40,587 nucleotides of DNA from Sphingomonas mali NBRC 15500 (GTDB lineage: Bacteria > Pseudomonadota > Alphaproteobacteria > Sphingomonadales > Sphingomonadaceae). Under the pieces are notes generated by a model. It had not been told where the DNA came from. It searched no databases and was given only the letters and a program-made list of their open reading frames with translations. Positions within the stretch are counted from its first letter, which is position 1. Each line of letters opens with the position of its first letter. Positions 8,506-17,361 of this stretch are shown piece by piece. A program made the position numbers and the translations under genes. The stretch lies in the NCBI RefSeq assembly GCF_001598415.1, contig NZ_BCYX01000036.1, forward strand, positions 1 through 40,587. Direction: 5' to 3'.

Positions 8506-9543
8506 CTATTTCTCAGACACGGCGATCAGCCGGAACGTCCCCGGCTGGGCGTTGGGCAAATGCTTCTTGCCCGTGACCGCCGGCGGCCAGACCAAGTCGG
8601 CGGTCGACGAGAACAGCCGGTGCGTTTTCGGGTCAAGCGCGATCGTCTTGGCATATTCGTCGATCGGCAACGTCCGCGCGACCGCATAGCTGTTCGGCCC
8701 GCGTTGCGCGACGATCGTCCAGGTCTTGTCGCGATTGGCAACAATCGCGCGCTTGCGGACGGCGTCGAACACAATGCCGTCGGGATCGCCGCCGACCGGC
8801 ACCGACGCGACGACCTTGCCGCTATCGGCGTCGGTCACAATCATCACCTTGTTGCCGCAGCCGCTAAATAGCCGTCGGTTGACCGGATCGAACGCGAGTG
8901 GCGCGGGGCCATCGCAGCCGGTCAATGGAAAGGTGCGCGTGACTTTCATCGTCGCGGTGTCGATTTCGACGATTGAGCTGGTCTCCTCCATGTTCGCCCA
9001 AACCTTGCCCTTGCCGTCGGCCTGGGAGAATTCGGGACCGCTCGGCAGCTTGATCGTCGCGGTCACCGTGGCGGTGGCGGGCTCGATAACGGTGACGTCC
9101 TCCGAATCGCCGTTGAACGCCATAATTTTACCCGAAGCGGGATCCCGCAGGATGCTGTCGGGCTTGGTCCCGACCGCAATCGAGGCGAGCACCTTGCCGC
9201 TTGCGAGGTCGAACATCTTGACCGAATTGGTGTTGCCGTCGGACACGAAGCCGTGCCCCGCCGCGGCATCGAGCGCAACGCCATGCGCACCGTCGAGTCC
9301 CTCGACCGTCGCGATCGGCTGGAGCGTGTCGAGGTCGAGGATATGCACCCGTGTCGTGTGCGTGACGTACAGCCGGCGACCCACCGGATCGACCGTGACA
9401 TAGTCGCCACGACCGTCGCCCGGCAGACCGACCCGTGTGATCGCATAGCCGCCCGCCGTCCGCTTCGCCGCGCCGATCGCGACGCCCGACCCCGCTAAAA
9501 CGGCCACACAGGCAACCGACATCATCACTTTGCGCACGCTCAT
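8506..9543 (-). CDS. secreted YncE-like beta-propeller protein (P1)
   Basis: Periplasmic seven-bladed-propeller type protein of the YncE/YVTN group. The N-terminus is a signal peptide (VACVAVLAGSGVAIGA). Blade repeats of the form V-x-D-x-x-x-x-x-L-Y-V-x-H, I-x-x-x-P-x-S-I and G-x-P-D-G-I-V-F-D run through the whole 345 residues. It shares with the propellers at 19888 and 33317 a C-x18-C pair (TGCDGP ... SGCGN) and a C-terminal PGTFRLI ending. The ATG at 9543 follows AGAGGAG very closely; an in-frame TTG at 9558 is less likely. It lies 31 bases after the TonB receptor and 3 bases before the transporter. In E. coli yncE is next to the TonB receptor gene yncD, so the pairing is known, but the role of such propellers is poorly defined. 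Confidence 0.88.
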   Translation of the reverse strand: MSVRKVMMSVACVAVLAGSGVAIGAAKRTAGGYAITRVGLPGDGRGDYVTVDPVGRRLYVTHTTRVHILDLDTLQPIATVEGLDGAHGVALDAAAGHGFVSDGNTNSVKMFDLASGKVLASIAVGTKPDSILRDPASGKIMAFNGDSEDVTVIEPATATVTATIKLPSGPEFSQADGKGKVWANMEETSSIVEIDTATMKVTRTFPLTGCDGPAPLAFDPVNRRLFSGCGNKVMIVTDADSGKVVASVPVGGDPDGIVFDAVRKRAIVANRDKTWTIVAQRGPNSYAVARTLPIDEYAKTIALDPKTHRLFSSTADLVWPPAVTGKKHLPNAQPGTFRLIAVSEK

Positions 9544-9574
9544 TTCTCCTCTGGACAATCCGAATTCGCGACCG

Positions 9575-12500
9575 TCAGAACTTCACGGACGCCTGGACGT
9601 AGCCAAGCCGGCCGATCGCGGAGTAGGTCGAGACGTCCGCCGTATTGTCGGTATAGGCCGCACTTGGCGTGAAGACGTTGGTCGATACCGGCGGCATGCG
9701 GTCGAACACGTCGTTGACCCCGACCGCGATGGCGAATCCGCTCGGATGCCCGTCGCGATCCTTGAGCGTGTATCCCAAGCGCAGATCGAAGGTCGTGTAC
9801 GGCTTGATCCGACCGGCGAACGCGGTCGGTGGGGTGTGCGCCGCATTGGTTTCGTAAGTGATCCCGCCCGCACCCAGGTCTCGCACTGCAGAGACATAAG
9901 TGTTGGCTATGGTCAGGTCGAAGCCGCCGATCGCCCAGTTCACCGACGTGTACGAGCGGAACTTGGGCAGCACACCCTGGACGCCGGTACCGCCATTGGT
10001 CGCGGTGCCGGCATATTCGTAGAATTTCTGGCTCGGTAGCGCCTGGAACTGATAGTTCAGGAAAACCGCCATGATCGAGTTGAACGTGAGCTTTCCCGCG
10101 CCGCCGAAGTCGCGCTCGTAATCGATCGTGCCGTTGAGCGTCTTGACCCGAATACCGCCGAGATTGGTAAACCGGTCGATCGCATAGACGTTGGCGTAGT
10201 TGGCCGGGTCGGCGGCGAGATAAGCGCGCAGATCACCCGGATTGGTGAACGGCGTCGCGCCGGGCATGCCGGGGAAGTTGCCCTTGGCGATATTGCCGGC
10301 GAACAACGACGCGGATCCGTTCTGGTTGACGTCGAGGAAGATGTTGCTGAACCCGATCCCGCCCGGCAGTCCGCGTTCTTTGACCAGCGAATAATCGATG
10401 GAAAGACGCAAGCCTTCGATGACCGGCGGTTTGAACACCACGCCCAGCGAATAAGAGGTCGCCTTGGCCGGCTGTAGACCGGGATTGACGCCGTCCTCGA
10501 CCGGCGACAGCCCGGCGGCTAGGCCAGGGAAGGCGGCAGGGATGATGCCCGGACCGGCTTGGCGGAAATTGACCGGCCCATACTCCTGGTAGAGAGGCGG
10601 CGCGGTGAACGACTTCGCGTAGGTGCCCCGGATCGTCAGGACGCCTTGGCTGTCGGGCTTCCAAAAGAAGCCGACCTTCGGCACGGTCGAATTGCCCGCA
10701 TCGCTGTAGTTCTCGTGCCGGATCGCGCCGATCAGGTCGAATTCGTGGAAGCCGGGAATAGTGAAATCGTCGCCGAAGATCGGCAGGCGGACTTCCGCGA
10801 ATTCGGAGGTAATCCGGCGCCCCGCCGTCGTACGCGATCCGGCAGCATTGGTTGAGCATGCGACCGGGAACGGGTCGGCGGATTGCCCGCCAATCCAGCT
10901 CGATGGATTGTTGGTCAGCGTACCGCCGTCGTTGCAATAGTTCGGGTCGGTATGAACATAGCCGTTCGCATCGGGAGTTCCCGACAACGACTCACGCCGG
11001 TAGGCGGCGCCGACGGCGATCGACAGCTTGCCGCCGGGCAGTGTGACCGGCGCCCCGGTGATGGTGGCATCGAACGAATCAAGCTTGCTCGCGGCATGCA
11101 GCCGTTCGGTGCCGTAGATCGATGCCAAGGTCGTACGGTTGACTGTGCCGGGCCGCGCTAGCGGGTCGAGCGCCGGGACCAATATCAGTGGCGCGTTGAG
11201 CGAGAAGCTTGAGAACACCTTGCTATAGGCGCCCCCTGCCACCGCATTCCCGCTCGCGTCGAACCCGCCGGCGAGCGCGCGTGCCACGTTCGGGGCATAG
11301 ATCACGTTCTGCTGCTGTTGGTCGAGGATATTGATGCTGTGAACGTACGCGGCATCGTACCGCCAACTGCCGCCCAGATCACCCTTGAAGCCAGCGGTGA
11401 GACGCAGGCTTTCGTTGCGATTGAAATACCGTTTGGGATCCGAGGTGCTGCCGAAGGTGATGCCTGATAGCGTCCCTGCGACCGGATTGAACGGTGCGCC
11501 CTGCGCCAGTGTCACGCCGGTGGTGACTGGCCGGAACTGGGTGAAGCTACGGTTTTCAGCGAGTTGCGCGCTGGCATAGAAGCGCACCGCATCCCCGAAC
11601 AACCGGGCGTTGGTGCTGATGTCGATCGCCTTCTGCTCCTGTTGCAGCAGAATCGTCTGGTATCGCGACAGATCGTAGGTGCCGCCGATGCCAGTGCCGG
11701 CTATCGCGATATTGCTGTTGGCGGTGGGCGGCGACGTTTGTGGCGACGTGGTCGTCGGCGTGTTGATGTACGTGCCGTTGGCGATCAACGCCGCAAAATT
11801 TGGTGCGGTCGCCGCGATCCCGGTCGGATTGCGCTGTGCCGGACTACCGAGGCCGGGTGCGAGCACGCCGAAGAAGCCGCCGGTGACGACCGACCCCGGC
11901 ACCGCCGTTGCGGTGCTGTAGAACGGCGAGGTGAAACCGCGCTGGTATTGGTACAACGGATCGCTCTTGGCATAACCGCCGGCGATGGTGATGTTCCAAT
12001 CGCGCGTCAGGTTATGTCCGACAGTGAAGTTGAGGCTGCGCTCGCGATAACCGCCGTCAGCAAATCCATAGCGCCCATCGACCGACCCGCCCTCGTAGTC
12101 GTTCTTGAGGATGAAGTTGATCACGCCACCGACCGCATCCGAGCCATAGATCGCCGACGACCCGTCGGTCAGCACCTCGACGCGATCGATCGCGGCGACC
12201 GGTACCGATGCGAGGTCGACGAATACCTTACCGCCGAGCCCGGCGATGGCATTGACCGCGACCCGACGCCCGTCGATCAGCACCAAGGTATCAAGGTTGC
12301 GCAACTGCGCTTGGGATCCACCGGCGGTGTTCTGGTTGGTGTTGTTGGCGTTGCTGTTACCCGCATTGCTGCGTCCTGCGAAGGACGGAATCTGCTTGCG
12401 GATCAGTTCGAGCGCGTTGTTGGCAACGCCGCCGCGCTGAATTTCGTCGCTCCCGATCACGCTGACCGGGACCGCGACCTGGTCCGGGGTGGTCGGCAGG

Positions 12501-12673
12501 GCCGAGCCGGTGATGATGATATCCTTTTGCTGCTCCTGTTCATCGGACTTGTCGGCGGGCTGTGGCGCCGACGGAGGCGTGGTTTGAGCATAAGCGGGCA
12601 GCGCAAGGAGCAGCAGGCTGGTACCGAGCGCGGTCGATAGTGCCAAGCGCGTCGAACGAAGTGACGTCATCAT
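9575..12673 (-). CDS. TonB-dependent outer-membrane receptor (1032 aa)
   Basis: Outer-membrane active transporter with a signal peptide ending in LPAYAQ (residue 30), a TonB box DIIITGS at 51-57, a plug domain with an Asn-rich stretch (103-116) and the segments LVLIDGRRV and DGSSAIYGSDAVGGVIN, and a 22-strand type barrel ending in VQASVKF with the expected C-terminal Phe. The start (ATG-ATG) is preceded by GGGGAGGA. Length is at the upper end for the family, as is usual for the large receptors of sphingomonads that take up plant-derived or complex substrates. It sits between two propeller genes in the same direction. Substrate unknown. The citrate-type permease two genes downstream suggests a hydroxycarboxylate or its metal chelate, but that is a guess. 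Confidence 0.93.
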   Translation of the reverse strand: MMTSLRSTRLALSTALGTSLLLLALPAYAQTTPPSAPQPADKSDEQEQQKDIIITGSALPTTPDQVAVPVSVIGSDEIQRGGVANNALELIRKQIPSFAGRSNAGNSNANNTNQNTAGGSQAQLRNLDTLVLIDGRRVAVNAIAGLGGKVFVDLASVPVAAIDRVEVLTDGSSAIYGSDAVGGVINFILKNDYEGGSVDGRYGFADGGYRERSLNFTVGHNLTRDWNITIAGGYAKSDPLYQYQRGFTSPFYSTATAVPGSVVTGGFFGVLAPGLGSPAQRNPTGIAATAPNFAALIANGTYINTPTTTSPQTSPPTANSNIAIAGTGIGGTYDLSRYQTILLQQEQKAIDISTNARLFGDAVRFYASAQLAENRSFTQFRPVTTGVTLAQGAPFNPVAGTLSGITFGSTSDPKRYFNRNESLRLTAGFKGDLGGSWRYDAAYVHSINILDQQQQNVIYAPNVARALAGGFDASGNAVAGGAYSKVFSSFSLNAPLILVPALDPLARPGTVNRTTLASIYGTERLHAASKLDSFDATITGAPVTLPGGKLSIAVGAAYRRESLSGTPDANGYVHTDPNYCNDGGTLTNNPSSWIGGQSADPFPVACSTNAAGSRTTAGRRITSEFAEVRLPIFGDDFTIPGFHEFDLIGAIRHENYSDAGNSTVPKVGFFWKPDSQGVLTIRGTYAKSFTAPPLYQEYGPVNFRQAGPGIIPAAFPGLAAGLSPVEDGVNPGLQPAKATSYSLGVVFKPPVIEGLRLSIDYSLVKERGLPGGIGFSNIFLDVNQNGSASLFAGNIAKGNFPGMPGATPFTNPGDLRAYLAADPANYANVYAIDRFTNLGGIRVKTLNGTIDYERDFGGAGKLTFNSIMAVFLNYQFQALPSQKFYEYAGTATNGGTGVQGVLPKFRSYTSVNWAIGGFDLTIANTYVSAVRDLGAGGITYETNAAHTPPTAFAGRIKPYTTFDLRLGYTLKDRDGHPSGFAIAVGVNDVFDRMPPVSTNVFTPSAAYTDNTADVSTYSAIGRLGYVQASVKF

Positions 12674-12756
12674 TATGTCCTCCCCTTAGTAACCGAAACG
12701 TCGCTCCCGCTCTGAGCGCGAGATTGTCGGACGAACCGGGTTCTTATTTGCGCGCC

Positions 12757-13830
12757 TCAACGCGGCGCGATGTCGTACCTGAGCACCTTACCTATCGCCT
12801 TGGTCTCGCCGGGTGACGCCGCGATCCAGAGTCGCGTATTCGGCGCGTCTAAGATCGCGGTTTTCGCGCCGGGCAGCGTCGTCACCTTGGCGGCTTCGGT
12901 ATATTTATCCGCGCCGTATTGCTCGATAACGCTGGTCCATCCTTCGCCACCGGTCACGTAGATGCGGCGATTACCGGAATCCCAAGTAACCTGATCGGTG
13001 CGCTCCGGCGCCTTGAACTCCGCGACCTGAGCACCGGTATCGGCATTGAGCACGACCAGCTTGCCGGGCTTGCGCGTCACCACGAACAGGCGGCGATTGG
13101 CCTCGTCCATGGCAATCGGAGCGTTCTGCTCGGCAGCCATGATCGGCCATTGCGCGGTGACCTTGCCCGACGCCTTGTCGATGACCGCGAGATAATTCTT
13201 GTCGGTTACGTTGATGTAGATGTGCGGGCCGTTCTGCTCGACTGCCATCGCCTCCACATGGTCCGCATCGAAGTGAACCGACTTGATCGTTTTGCCGGTG
13301 GTCGGATCCAATTCGATCAGGTTGCTGTCTTTTTGCGGCACATCCTTACCGCCGGTGACGATCCAAAGATGCTTCGAAGCACCGTCATAGCCGATCGAAT
13401 CCGCCCCTTTTGGCAGCGCGTAGGCGCGCTTTACCTTCAGCGTCGCAGCGTCGAATATCTGCGACGGCTTCTCGCCATCGACCACGAGGATTTCGTTGGC
13501 GTCGGGCATGTAGAACACGCTGTGCGGGACGCCGAAGCCCTTCATCCGGGTGATTATCTTGCCCGTCTTGAGGTCCATGACCTCAAGCTCGGCGCTCTCC
13601 TCGCCGGCCAGAAACATCCGGCCGTCCTTGGTGTCGATTGAGAAATGGTCGAAGTCACCGGTATAGCCGGGGAAGTCGGTCGAGCCAGCAAGCTTGAGCG
13701 GAGCCAAGGCATTCGCCGGACTTGCGACGTTGCCGCCGCCGGCAGTGCCATTGCCGGATCCGGGCTGTTTGCATCCGCTGGTCGCGAGCATCAGTAGAGC
13801 GACAGTGGGGATTAGATAGAAAGGCTTCAT
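12757..13830 (-). CDS. beta-propeller lipoprotein, YncE-like (P2)
   Basis: Predicted propeller of 357 residues with a lipoprotein signal (MLATSGC) rather than a cleaved secretion signal. Blade-like repeats appear as VMDLKTGKIITRM, IFDAATLKVKRAY, ELDPTTGKTIKSV, VIDKASGKVTAQW and VLNADTGAQVAEF. It is more distant from P1, P3 and P4 than those are from each other, and it lacks their C-x18-C pair and PGTF ending. The start has GGAAAGAG in front. It is 21 bases after the secreted two-repeat gene and 83 bases before the TonB receptor, so it is probably cotranscribed with both. A role as surface or periplasmic partner of the receptor is inferred from position. Confidence 0.82.
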   Translation of the reverse strand: MKPFYLIPTVALLMLATSGCKQPGSGNGTAGGGNVASPANALAPLKLAGSTDFPGYTGDFDHFSIDTKDGRMFLAGEESAELEVMDLKTGKIITRMKGFGVPHSVFYMPDANEILVVDGEKPSQIFDAATLKVKRAYALPKGADSIGYDGASKHLWIVTGGKDVPQKDSNLIELDPTTGKTIKSVHFDADHVEAMAVEQNGPHIYINVTDKNYLAVIDKASGKVTAQWPIMAAEQNAPIAMDEANRRLFVVTRKPGKLVVLNADTGAQVAEFKAPERTDQVTWDSGNRRIYVTGGEGWTSVIEQYGADKYTEAAKVTTLPGAKTAILDAPNTRLWIAASPGETKAIGKVLRYDIAPR

Positions 13831-13851
13831 GGCTGTCTCTTTCCGAGGGGA

Positions 13852-14730
13852 TCAGCGGCGCCGGGCAAATAGAGCGGCGTTATCGGCGATGCGCGCAGCG
13901 ATCTCGTCCCGGATGGCGAGGCCATGCCGATGGATCGCCTCCTTGTCGTCGCCGGGCTTGTAGCGAAACACGAGGCCGAGGGCGCCGATGCGCTTGCCGC
14001 TGGCGTCGAGTAACGGCAGTTCGGTCTCAAAGCGATCATTGTCGCCGCCGATCTCGAGGTTGGTCGATCCCTTCTCGATCACGCGCAGATCGTCTTCGTC
14101 GGCCATCTTGCCAATCCGACCGATATTGGAACCGATGATGATATTGGCTTTACCGCCCGGTGGCGTCGCGTGAATCATCATCACCAGCAGGTCTGGGTGC
14201 CCGGCGATCATCCGCTCGGTCAGCGCCTGGGCATAGGTGTTCGGTCCCCACGCGTTGTCGTACGGATAGGGATCGGCGGCGTTCTTCGCGCTCAACGTCG
14301 CACGCGCCATGTCGGCCGAAACAGCGCGCGCGATACCGTCGAGCCGGGCAATGCTTTGTCCCTTGCGATAGGCGAAGGCGATCACGATCGTGCCGATGGG
14401 ATGGTCGGTCGAGCTGACGAACGGCGTGCGGACGACATAGGTCCTACCCCTGGGGCCAAGTTTGCCGCCGACATTCCAAGCCGGTTTAGGCGCTGCCGTG
14501 AACACCGCACCGCTGGCGCGGGTCGATCCCAGCACGACCGGTGACTTGTCGCTGTCGCGCTTGCCCTCGACGATGATCGACAGGATTTCAGGATGCCGGG
14601 TCTTAGCGGCTACAATTTGATGCTGAACGTAGGTTTTTCCACCGACCACGGGGGGGATGTAGTCGTCAGCTGAGGCCATTATCGGCAAGCCGACGAGCGC
14701 CAACGCAAATATCGAAATACGCGAAACCAC
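13852..14730 (-). CDS. secreted two-repeat protein, Cache/PAS-like (paralogue 1)
   Basis: First gene of the long operon. It starts at GTG 14730, supported by a strong GGGGAGGG seven bases in front. The 292-residue product has a signal peptide ending near MASADD and two tandem modules: residues 33-150 (TRHPEILSIIVEG ... HPIGTIVIAFAYRKG ... DMARATLSAKNA) and 165-290 (AGHPDLLVMMIHATPPGG ... GSNIGRIGKMADEDD ... LPLLDASGKRIGALGLVF ... IRDEIAARIADNAALF). The second module is plainly homologous to the proteins at 5883 and 6428. The sheet pattern P-LLD-x-SG-xx-IG-x-L recalls dCache domains, here detached from any kinase or chemoreceptor. I cannot name the family. Periplasmic ligand binding in support of the neighbouring two-component system is an inference. 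Confidence 0.77.
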   Translation of the reverse strand: MVSRISIFALALVGLPIMASADDYIPPVVGGKTYVQHQIVAAKTRHPEILSIIVEGKRDSDKSPVVLGSTRASGAVFTAAPKPAWNVGGKLGPRGRTYVVRTPFVSSTDHPIGTIVIAFAYRKGQSIARLDGIARAVSADMARATLSAKNAADPYPYDNAWGPNTYAQALTERMIAGHPDLLVMMIHATPPGGKANIIIGSNIGRIGKMADEDDLRVIEKGSTNLEIGGDNDRFETELPLLDASGKRIGALGLVFRYKPGDDKEAIHRHGLAIRDEIAARIADNAALFARRR

Positions 14731-14817
14731 GTTTTCCCTCCCCGTCGATAAGCGGCTTCTTGCCGTCCTGCTCGATGAAGTGAGGCCATCGTGTGGTGCG
14801 ACGGCAAGACTAAAGTG

Positions 14818-14929
14818 GATTTATTAAACCGATTTAATGCGCGTTTATGTTGCAACTGCGAAGACGAACGACGCAATAGCTCGCGGCTGTGCCTGCAGCA
14901 TGTGATCGGACATTAGCGGAATTTAATGT
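14818..14929. promoter_or_regulatory. AT-rich repeats in the promoter gap of the long operon
   Basis: This 200-base gap lies between the kinase gene ending at 14931 and the secreted-protein gene starting at 14730. It holds several similar AT-rich words in an otherwise GC-rich sequence: GATTTATTA at 14818, GATTTAATG at 14831, GTTTATGTT at 14843 and ATTTAATG at 14921. The first three are spaced about 12-13 bases apart, like the direct repeats bound by OmpR-type regulators, one of which is encoded just upstream. Function is inferred. Confidence 0.3.
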
Positions 14930-14930
14930 T

Positions 14931-16310
14931 CTACGACGTAGCGCGACGCATCGGCGCGTGGTTTTCCGGGGCCGGCGGCGCGATCGCGACTCGGCACCCG
15001 GTCGCGGCGTTGCCGATGGCCAGCTCCAGTCCATGCAAACGCGCGATCGCGCCAACCAGCGGCAGGCCTAGTCCGTTGCCGATCGTTTCCTGTGCACGTC
15101 CGCCTCGATAAAACCGCAACTTGACCGTTTCGCGATCGTCGGCAGCGATCCCGCAACCGGTGTCGGTGACGACGATCTCCGGTCCGTCGCGCAATTCGAC
15201 CCCGATCGATCCACCGGGCGGCGTGAACTTGATCGCGTTGTCGATCAAATTGCCGACCGCTTCGAACAGCATGTCGAGGTCGCCCTGCATCTCGACCGGT
15301 CCGGTATCGGATTGCGTGAAGCGCAGCGTGATCGACTTGCTCGCGGCCGCAGGCTCGAAATAATCGACCGCATCGCCCAGAACGCGACCAAGATCGACGA
15401 GTTGGAATGAGGCTCGCCGCGCGCCGTCCTCGATCTCCGAAATACGCAGCAACGCAGCGAAGGTGGACAGCATCGCCCCGACCTCGACGATCGCCGTCTC
15501 GATCTCGGCGCGACGTTCCGCTTCGGTTAGGTTACGTCGATTGGCGCGTTCAAGCCCCGCCAGCAGGCGGGTAAGCGGTGTGCGCAGATCGTGAGCGATG
15601 CTGTCGCACACTCCTTTCACTTCACCCATCAGGCGCTCGATCTGGTCGAGCATCGAGTTCACCACGCGTGCCAGCCGGTCTATGTCATCGTTGGTGCCCC
15701 GTGTCGGCAATCGGCCAGCCAGATCGCCGCGCGTGATGCCCTCGATCGCCTGTGTCACCCGATCGAGCCGGCGCAGCGAAGCGATTCCGACCAGCGTCCC
15801 GCCGGAGACACCGAGCACGATCATCAGGACGAACGCGAGGAGCGTCACGTCGAGCAGCCTCTCGCGAAACTTGCCCAGTTCTTCGATATTGCGGCTCACG
15901 ACAACCAAATTGCCATTTGGCAGCCGGTGTAGAATTGAGCGGTAGATCGTGTGTTCGCGCGTCGTGTTCACGGTCGTTTCGAAAAACTCCTCCAGCGCCG
16001 GCCGTGGGGACGGCAATTGGCGCAGGTTGCCTGCGAGCCAATTCCCGTGCGGATCGAACAGCCCGAACGGCCGCCGCCCGGTCAGGTCGGCGACGCTGTG
16101 CTGGTCGATCAGCGATTCGGTGACCCTGTGCGATCGGCTATCGTAGCTTGCCGCCTCAGCGCGCATCCGTTCGTCCGGGTTGCCGGACAGATAATGGGTG
16201 GTGCTGATGTAGATAGTCGCCACGAACAGCAGCGACGCCGAGCCGAACAAGGCGGCGAACCACAGCGCCAGCCGAAAGCTGGTCGCGCCGCGGAGTTCGC
16301 TAAGCCGCAA
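14931..16310 (-). CDS. sensor histidine kinase (HK1)
   Basis: Inner-membrane sensor kinase of 459 residues, partner of the regulator gene that it overlaps by 11 bases. The order is: first membrane helix (about 13-37), periplasmic sensor region (38-152), second helix (153-177), HAMP linker (180-232), HisKA box SIAHDLRTPLTRL with the phospho-accepting His at 240, and the ATP-binding part with N-box NLIDNAIKF (354-362), DTGCGI (383-388) and GNGLGLPL (411-418). All catalytic motifs are intact. The start is a TTG inside the end of the regulator gene; no better start is visible. It differs more from the kinases at 17362 and 31039 than those differ from each other, so it may sense a different signal. 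Confidence 0.92.
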   Translation of the reverse strand: MRLSELRGATSFRLALWFAALFGSASLLFVATIYISTTHYLSGNPDERMRAEAASYDSRSHRVTESLIDQHSVADLTGRRPFGLFDPHGNWLAGNLRQLPSPRPALEEFFETTVNTTREHTIYRSILHRLPNGNLVVVSRNIEELGKFRERLLDVTLLAFVLMIVLGVSGGTLVGIASLRRLDRVTQAIEGITRGDLAGRLPTRGTNDDIDRLARVVNSMLDQIERLMGEVKGVCDSIAHDLRTPLTRLLAGLERANRRNLTEAERRAEIETAIVEVGAMLSTFAALLRISEIEDGARRASFQLVDLGRVLGDAVDYFEPAAASKSITLRFTQSDTGPVEMQGDLDMLFEAVGNLIDNAIKFTPPGGSIGVELRDGPEIVVTDTGCGIAADDRETVKLRFYRGGRAQETIGNGLGLPLVGAIARLHGLELAIGNAATGCRVAIAPPAPENHAPMRRATS

Positions 16311-16986
16311 CGAAGCGGTACCCTGCGCCGCGCACGGTCTCGATCATGGCCGGGCCGCCCCCGGCCTCCAGCTTGCGACGCAGCTTGGCGATATGGACGT
16401 CGATGACGTTAGTTCGTTCGTCGAGATGATACCCCCATACCTGCTCGAAGATCATTGTTCGTGTCATGATACTGCCGGCGTTACGCACGAGGTGCTCGAG
16501 CAACTGATATTCGCGCGGCAGCAACTCTATTTCGATGCCCGCGCGCCGCACCGTCCGCATCAACAAGTTTATATGCAGGTCACCGATGGTTAGCTCGACC
16601 TCCGGCACCGGTACATCCTGGGCGTGTCGGCGAACCAACGCATCGACCCGCGCGGTCAGTTCGAGGAAGTCGAACGGCTTGGTCAGATAGTCGTCGCCGC
16701 CGGCACGCAGCCCGCGCACCCGGTCGCTGACCGCCGAGAGCGCGCTCAGGAACAGCACTGGCGTGGTGACGCCCGTGCCGCGCAGTGCGGCCAAGACCTC
16801 CAGCCCGTTCAGCCCGCCGGGCAGCATACGGTCGAGGATGATCGCGTCATAATGCGACGAGCGCGCCTTGGCGATCGCCTCGACGCCGGTGCCGGCATGG
16901 CCGGATCCCATACCGCTATCGGCCAGCGCCGCGGCAATCTCGCGAGCCGTCTTGTTATCGTCCTCGACGATCAGGATGTCGGGCAT
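16300..16986 (-). CDS. OmpR-family response regulator (RR1)
   Basis: DNA-binding response regulator of 228 residues: receiver domain with acidic pair E8-D9-D10, phospho-acceptor D52 (in IILDRMLPGG) and K103 (DDYLTKPF), then an OmpR/PhoB-type winged helix with LPREYQLLEHLVRNAG and ERTNVIDVHIAKLRRKL ending in GAGYRFVAA. All key residues are present. It is transcribed ahead of its kinase. The upstream 375-base gap contains a one-mismatch copy of the TTTTCCCAATGT word 170 bases before the start. The most likely targets are the operon immediately downstream and its own promoter, by analogy with similar pairs. Confidence 0.93.
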   Translation of the reverse strand: MPDILIVEDDNKTAREIAAALADSGMGSGHAGTGVEAIAKARSSHYDAIILDRMLPGGLNGLEVLAALRGTGVTTPVLFLSALSAVSDRVRGLRAGGDDYLTKPFDFLELTARVDALVRRHAQDVPVPEVELTIGDLHINLLMRTVRRAGIEIELLPREYQLLEHLVRNAGSIMTRTMIFEQVWGYHLDERTNVIDVHIAKLRRKLEAGGGPAMIETVRGAGYRFVAA

Positions 16987-17361
16987 CGACCGTGCCGATC
17001 ATGGGTGGCGATGATCCCGCGCGAGCGCCGAACTGCAAGCAAGTGCCCCTCCTTCGCCGACCGGCACAAGCCGATAGTATCGCGGCCGCGCTCGTCCGGC
17101 GCAGGTTCGCTATGGGGTCCAACCTACGAGCGCTGCGCTCTCGTGCTTCATTGTATTTTCTCAATGTTGTCGATCCGCTGTGGCACGGCGGCTGGAACGA
17201 AGGTTCGGTGCTGGGAACCGGCGGCGGTGTGGACGCCATTCACGGACGGGCCAGTGGCAGCGACTAGCTCGATGCGATCCCTGCGTTGATCGCTAAAAGG
17301 TTTGGCGGCACCGCGCCCAGCCTTGCTGAGTTCGCTCTTCGTTGCGAGCGCGTTAGCCTGA
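16987..17361. other. 375-base gap without a gene
   Basis: Gap between the first regulator (start 16986) and the end of the second kinase gene (17362), both on the minus strand. It should contain the promoter of the regulator-kinase pair. I see one weak copy of the shared promoter word (17156-17167) and an imperfect stem around 17127-17145. Short reading frames here (for example one ending near 17267) have no recognisable domain or ribosome binding site. Confidence 0.5.
17156..17167 (+). promoter_or_regulatory. TTTTCTCAATGT, weak copy of the shared word
   Basis: One mismatch (T for C at position 6) from the TTTTCCCAATGT word found in other promoter gaps of the window. It lies 170 bases upstream of the first response-regulator gene, further than the other copies lie from theirs. 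It may be chance. Confidence 0.25.

Noticed and set aside
17165..17267. Small open frame with a Trp/Gly-rich end in the gap before RR1
   Set aside because: No start with a ribosome binding site and no similarity that I recognise.
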